From Mycolicibacterium parafortuitum (lineage in GTDB: Bacteria; Actinomycetota; Actinomycetes; Mycobacteriales; Mycobacteriaceae), in NCBI RefSeq assembly GCF_010725485.1, contig NZ_AP022598.1, positions 3,782,001 through 3,846,000 of the forward strand: DNA of 64,000 nucleotides, read 5' to 3'. Shown here in pieces: positions 60,482 through 64,000 of the stretch. The position numbers and the translations under genes are program-made. The first letter of the stretch is position 1. Every line of letters starts with the position of its first letter. The notes below the pieces were generated by a model. The model had not been told where the DNA came from, did no database searches, and worked only from the letters and a program-made list of their open reading frames with translations.

Positions 60482-61409
60482 GGGCAGTCTCGTTCTCGTC
60501 GGCGGTGTACCACCGGGTCACGTCGTAACCGGCGTCGTAGCGGTCGAACCACACTTGCGCGAGCGCGGGGAGTTTCTCGTGGGCGGGGTTGTGGCCCGGG
60601 ATCTGGCTGCGCACCACCCCGTTGAGCGCCACCACCTGTTCGCGCAGCGGTAGATGGCTGAACGCATTCGCGAACGGACCGTCATACGGTGCGTCGACGA
60701 ACGGAAGCCGTTGTAGCAGAGCCTTCTTGCGCCGGTGGATGCGGAACGTCGACATCGCGTCGACCTTGCGGGCCTCCAACGGGACATGCCTGTTGAAGTC
60801 CTCCGACACCAGCCGGATGATGTCCATCACGTGCTTGAAAATCGACGGCGCCACTCGCATCCGGTACCACGGGTCGTCGACCACGGCGTCGTAGATGATC
60901 AGCGCCGAGCTGCGGTGCTCGACCTCTTCGACGAAGTGCCACAGGAACAGTGACGCGACACGGTCGTCGCCGGGGGCGAACAGCGTGTCGTCGTGGTCGA
61001 GCATCAGCTTGAACACCGGGGTGAACGTCGCCTCCAGATCGGCGGTGTAGGCCAACCGGTACTTCCACGGGGTGTTCGCGGTCATCTCGTCGTAGGCGTC
61101 GATGACCTTGTCCAGCGTGTCCTTGAGCCCGGGGTACTCCTTGATCAGTCCCTTCACGTGCTGGCGGTGGGCCATCGAGTGCTGGCCCTCCTGCCGGACG
61201 AACGCGTCGGCCTCCTCACGGACCGCCGGATCGGTGATGTGCGGCATCACCTCGGGGATCATCGCGCCGATCATCTTCTCGAAGCCGACGGCCAGGAACG
61301 ACACCGCATTCGCCATCGCCGAGAAGGCCGGGTTGGGCTCGTTCCACAGGAACGGCACCGGCCGGCTCGCAAACGCGAAGCGCAGTTTGCGCACGATCAG
61401 ATCGGTCAT
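60474..61409 (-). CDS. Predicted metal-dependent hydrolase (PF10118-like), ferritin-like diiron candidate
   Basis: This 311-aa protein resembles the family annotated as predicted metal-dependent hydrolase (MTDLIVRKLRFAFASRPVPF, LWNEPNPAFSAMANAVSFLA). It has two ExxH motifs, E74-GQ-H77 (DAFVRQEGQHSMAHRQH) and E162-VE-H165 (HFVEEVEHRSSAL), plus Glu near 44 and 126. That is the ligand pattern of ferritin-like diiron carboxylate proteins, so an oxygenase/oxidase-like role is possible. It is the first gene of the unit with the membrane protein, divergent from a TetR gene with a strong palindrome between them. Confidence 0.85.
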   Translation of the reverse strand: MTDLIVRKLRFAFASRPVPFLWNEPNPAFSAMANAVSFLAVGFEKMIGAMIPEVMPHITDPAVREEADAFVRQEGQHSMAHRQHVKGLIKEYPGLKDTLDKVIDAYDEMTANTPWKYRLAYTADLEATFTPVFKLMLDHDDTLFAPGDDRVASLFLWHFVEEVEHRSSALIIYDAVVDDPWYRMRVAPSIFKHVMDIIRLVSEDFNRHVPLEARKVDAMSTFRIHRRKKALLQRLPFVDAPYDGPFANAFSHLPLREQVVALNGVVRSQIPGHNPAHEKLPALAQVWFDRYDAGYDVTRWYTADENETAHV

Positions 61410-61430
61410 CGCGGACGTCCTCGCTCACTG

Positions 61431-61466
61431 GTAATCATACAAATGCGGACCGGTTTGTATGATTAC
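61431..61466. promoter_or_regulatory. Perfect 13-bp inverted repeat, TetR-type operator
   Basis: GTAATCATACAAA (61431-61443) and TTTGTATGATTAC (61454-61466) are exact inverted repeats separated by 10 nt. It lies between the divergent diiron-candidate gene (start 61409) and the TetR gene (start 61514), the classical position of an autoregulatory TetR operator. TATGAT within the right arm could be a -10. Confidence 0.85.
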
Positions 61467-61513
61467 TGGACGCCCGGGTCGGAGTCAATCCCTGTGCTAC
61501 CGTCGGGAGCACG

Positions 61514-62137
61514 ATGGCACGCAAACGCCGAGGTTGGGGCGGTGATCCACCCGCCACCGACGACGAAGCCGCACAGCGCATCGTCGCCACCGCCGTCGAG
61601 CTGATCGCCGAGACCGGAGCGGCCATCACGATCGCCGACGTCGCGGAATCCCTCGGGGTGATCCGCCAGACCGTCTACCGCTACTTCCCCACGGCCGATG
61701 AGCTGATGCGTGCCGCGGCGATCGCGTCGGTGGACGGTTTCCTCGACCGCCTCGCCGTGCACGTGCGCGGGATCCACGACCCCGCCGACGCGATGACCGA
61801 GGGTTTCCTGTTCACTCTCGAGGCCGTCGCGACCACGCCTCATCTGGGGATCGTGCTGTCGGCGCCGAATTCGGCGGCCGGACCCAGCCACGTCGCGTCG
61901 GCGCTGGCACAGGACTTCGGCATGCGGATGATCACACGCTTCGACGTCGACTGGGCGAGTTTCGGTTACGACGACGCCGCGCTGCGCGATCTCGTCGAGT
62001 TCACGCTGCGCGCCATGCTGTCGTTCTTCGTCGCGCCCAACGACCCGTCGCGCTCACCTGAGGAGCTGCGGCGCTTTCTGCGGCGCTGGCTGGGCAGCGC
62101 GATCCTGGCGCAGCGCGCCGACGGCCTCACGCGGTAG
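61514..62137 (+). CDS. TetR/AcrR family transcriptional regulator
   Basis: This 207-aa regulator has its helix-turn-helix at about residues 38-59 (ITIADVAESLGVIRQTVYRY) and a helical ligand domain. The palindrome 48 nt before its start is the likely binding site, so it probably represses both itself and the divergent diiron/membrane pair. Its 3' end overlaps the convergent oxidoreductase gene by 11 nt. Confidence 0.92.
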   Translation: MARKRRGWGGDPPATDDEAAQRIVATAVELIAETGAAITIADVAESLGVIRQTVYRYFPTADELMRAAAIASVDGFLDRLAVHVRGIHDPADAMTEGFLFTLEAVATTPHLGIVLSAPNSAAGPSHVASALAQDFGMRMITRFDVDWASFGYDDAALRDLVEFTLRAMLSFFVAPNDPSRSPEELRRFLRRWLGSAILAQRADGLTR

Positions 62138-62768
62138 CGAGATCCATCTCGGCCGGGTTCGATCCGGCGATCGCCTGCGACACAAAGCTCTTGGTGGTCA
62201 GTGGTCCACCGAACTGCTGCAGCAGCCCGCCTCCGGCATTGCGGCCGAGATCCACCGGCTCGAATCCGAACTGCGAGATCAGTTGCGCGATATCGGCATT
62301 GGCGCTCGGGTCATTCCCGGAGACGAAGAGTACCCGTCGGCCCCCGTGGCCGTCGCCGGGTTCGCGGGCGAGGATCCTCGCCCAGGTATGTCCGAATGCC
62401 TTCACCACACGGGCCCCGACGGCCCACTCTGCGACCAGGTCCGAGGATGCCCGCCCACCCAGGTCCGCCGGACCGAAGGTCGCGAAGTCGATCGCGTTGG
62501 TCGCGTCGACGACGATCCTGTCCTGCCAGTCGGTCACGCGGCCGACGAGCTCGCGCACACTGTCGAACGGCACCGCGAGGATGACGACGTCCGCGTCGAG
62601 GGCCTCGGTCACCTCGACGGCGGTGACGTGCGGGCCGAGTGCGTCCGTGGTGCCGCGCAGCGCCTCGACACCGCGGGACGCGGCGAGGCCCACGTCGATG
62701 CCGCTGCGGACGAAATGGCCGGCGAGCGCCGTCCCGATGTTGCCTGCTCCGATGATGGCGTATCGCAT
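62127..62768 (-). CDS. NADP/F420-dependent oxidoreductase-like protein (NADPH:F420 reductase family fold)
   Basis: This 213-aa Rossmann protein has MRYAIIGAGNIGTALAGHFV, ADVVILAVPFDSVRELVGRV, DATNAIDFATF and VVKAFGHTWARILAREPGDG, followed by LFVSGNDPSANADIAQLISQ. It matches the coenzyme F420-dependent NADP oxidoreductase/dinucleotide-binding group. The start at 62768 is chosen because GGGGAG lies upstream and the Rossmann motif begins at once. Substrate unknown; no clear link to its convergent neighbour. Confidence 0.85.
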   Translation of the reverse strand: MRYAIIGAGNIGTALAGHFVRSGIDVGLAASRGVEALRGTTDALGPHVTAVEVTEALDADVVILAVPFDSVRELVGRVTDWQDRIVVDATNAIDFATFGPADLGGRASSDLVAEWAVGARVVKAFGHTWARILAREPGDGHGGRRVLFVSGNDPSANADIAQLISQFGFEPVDLGRNAGGGLLQQFGGPLTTKSFVSQAIAGSNPAEMDLATA

Positions 62769-62957
62769 GATGTGCTCCCCGTCCGGCATTTACATGATGC
62801 GTCACGCAACTGCCGGCGGCCGTCGCCTATTCCCCGTGTTCCCGACCGGTTTCCCCTCAGCGCCTCACCGTGACCCCGGCCCAGATGTGAGAACGAGTTT
62901 TCTCGGCGGTCACCGATGTGCAATGGACCGGGAATGACCTGGGCTTTCACTGGGCGC

Positions 62958-64000
62958 ATGGCGAAACGAACGCGCGATATCGAAACCTGGGATCCTGAGG
63001 ACGTCGAGGCCTGGGAATCCGGTGGCAAGGACATTGCGAAACGCAACCTGATCTGGTCGGTCGTGGCCGAGCACGTCGGCTTCTCGGTGTGGTCGATCTG
63101 GTCGGTCATGGTGCTGTTCATGCCGCAGGACGTCTACGGCATCGACGCGGCGGGCAAGTTCTACCTGGTCGCCGTCCCCACCCTGGTCGGCGCGTTCATT
63201 CGGATCCCGTACACCATCGCCCCGGCGAAGTTCGGCGGCCGCAACTGGACGATCGTCAGCGCGCTGCTGCTGCTCATCCCGACGCTGCTGACGCTGTACT
63301 ACATGAAGAACCCGGCGTCCTACACCACCTACATGGTGATCGCCGCGTTCGCCGGCCTCGGCGGCGGCAACTTCGCGTCGTCGATGACCAACATCAACGC
63401 GTTCTACCCGCAACGCCTCAAGGGCTGGGCGCTGGGACTCAACGCCGGCGGCGGCAACATCGGGGTGCCCGTCATCCAGCTGATCGGTCTGCTGGTCATC
63501 GCCACCCTGGGAAATGCCCGTCCCGAAATCGTCTGCGCCATCTACCTTGTCGCGATCAGCGCCGCCGCCCTCGGTGCCGCGCTGTTCATGGACAACCTGC
63601 GCAACCAGAAGTCGAACTTCCGCGCGCTGGTGGAGGCCATGAAGTACAAGCACTCCTGGGTGATGAGCTTCCTGTACATCGGGACCTTCGGCTCGTTCAT
63701 CGGGTTCTCGTTCGCATTCGGCCAGGTGCTGCAGATCAACTACCTCGCCGGTGGTGACACCCCCGCCCAGGCATCGCTGCACGCGGCCCAGATCGCTTTC
63801 CTGGGGCCGCTTCTCGGCTCCATCTCGCGCCCGTACGGTGGCAAGCTCGCCGACCGTGTCGGTGGCGGCAAGATCACCCTGTACGTGTTCGTCGCGATGA
63901 TGTTCGCCGCGGGCATCCTCGTCGTGACGGGCGTGATGGACGACGGCACGACCGGAGCGCCGACGGGAGCCCAGATGATCGGCTACGTCGCCGGGTTCAT
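62958..64000 (+). CDS. narK: NarK-type nitrate/nitrite transporter (MFS), 5' part, cut by window edge
   Basis: From the ATG at 62958 (MAKRTRDIETWDPEDVEAWE) the frame stays open to the end of the window, 347 codons. It has several membrane helices and the nitrate/nitrite porter signature AGLGGGNFASSMTNINAFYP continuing into GWALGLNAGGGNIGVPVIQL, plus FLGPLLGSISRPYGGKLADR. This identifies the NNP family of the major facilitator superfamily. An ATG at 62934 would add 8 residues. It is probably unrelated to the catabolic island. The 189-nt region before it shows no clear promoter to my eye. Confidence 0.9.
   Translation, partial: MAKRTRDIETWDPEDVEAWESGGKDIAKRNLIWSVVAEHVGFSVWSIWSVMVLFMPQDVYGIDAAGKFYLVAVPTLVGAFIRIPYTIAPAKFGGRNWTIVSALLLLIPTLLTLYYMKNPASYTTYMVIAAFAGLGGGNFASSMTNINAFYPQRLKGWALGLNAGGGNIGVPVIQLIGLLVIATLGNARPEIVCAIYLVAISAAALGAALFMDNLRNQKSNFRALVEAMKYKHSWVMSFLYIGTFGSFIGFSFAFGQVLQINYLAGGDTPAQASLHAAQIAFLGPLLGSISRPYGGKLADRVGGGKITLYVFVAMMFAAGILVVTGVMDDGTTGAPTGAQMIGYVAGF

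Overview
The window looks like chromosomal DNA of a fast-growing Mycobacterium/Mycolicibacterium or close relative. The signs are high GC with many GTG/TTG starts, a mceA-F operon, dense sets of acyl-CoA dehydrogenases (ACAD), crotonases, cytochromes P450, DUF35 proteins and class III CoA-transferases, LLM-type flavoenzymes, and 4-nt ATGA/GTGA gene overlaps. No rRNA, tRNA, CRISPR array, insertion sequence or prophage gene was seen.

About 0-50 kb is one large CoA-dependent catabolic island in many short, often divergent operons. At 0-7.6 kb (minus strand): an aldehyde dehydrogenase cut by the window edge, a TetR regulator, ACAD/SnoaL/acyl-CoA ligase/crotonase, SDR/TetR/MaoC hydratase. At 7.7-17.9 kb (plus): LLM flavoenzyme, second acyl-CoA ligase, thiolase-fold protein + DUF35, SnoaL, fused 2-oxoacid dehydrogenase E1 + free lipoyl domain, crotonases and a nitronate-monooxygenase-like flavoprotein. 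At 18-25 kb: ACAD/crotonase, then P450, crotonase, two SDRs, SnoaL, SMP-30 lactonase. At 25-31 kb: two paralogous amidohydrolases, each with a small related protein, around an ACAD pair and an SDR. At 31-41 kb: P450, VOC protein, four CoA-transferase genes (one a tandem fusion), second thiolase-fold/OB pair. At 41-50 kb: third P450, second ACAD pair, crotonase, MFE2-type SDR, Rieske oxygenase, third DUF35/thiolase pair and a secreted protein.

At 50.5-58.1 kb lies a six-gene mce operon (mceA-F, minus strand) with no yrbE permease genes next to it, preceded by a 43-codon ORF with a strong ribosome site. From 58.4 kb the content changes: alpha/beta hydrolase, membrane protein, ferritin-like diiron candidate, a TetR gene with a 13-bp-arm palindrome, an F420/NADP-type oxidoreductase and the start of a NarK-type transporter.

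The main unifying signal is a repeated promoter element: a TTGAAC half-site, usually facing a second half as GAAC-N7-GTTC, often placed between -35-like and -10-like hexamers. It precedes the aldehyde dehydrogenase, crotonases, E1, P450s, small protein, ACAD/SDR, CoA-transferases and the mce operon. I infer one regulon joining Mce uptake to ring/side-chain oxidation (P450s, Rieske, LLM), CoA activation (two ligases, CoA-transferases), dehydrogenation (ACADs), hydration (MaoC), C-C cleavage (thiolase-fold/DUF35 pairs, unusual crotonases) and aldehyde oxidation. The substrate is probably a lipophilic, cyclic or branched compound such as a steroid- or terpenoid-like molecule, but it cannot be read from the sequence.
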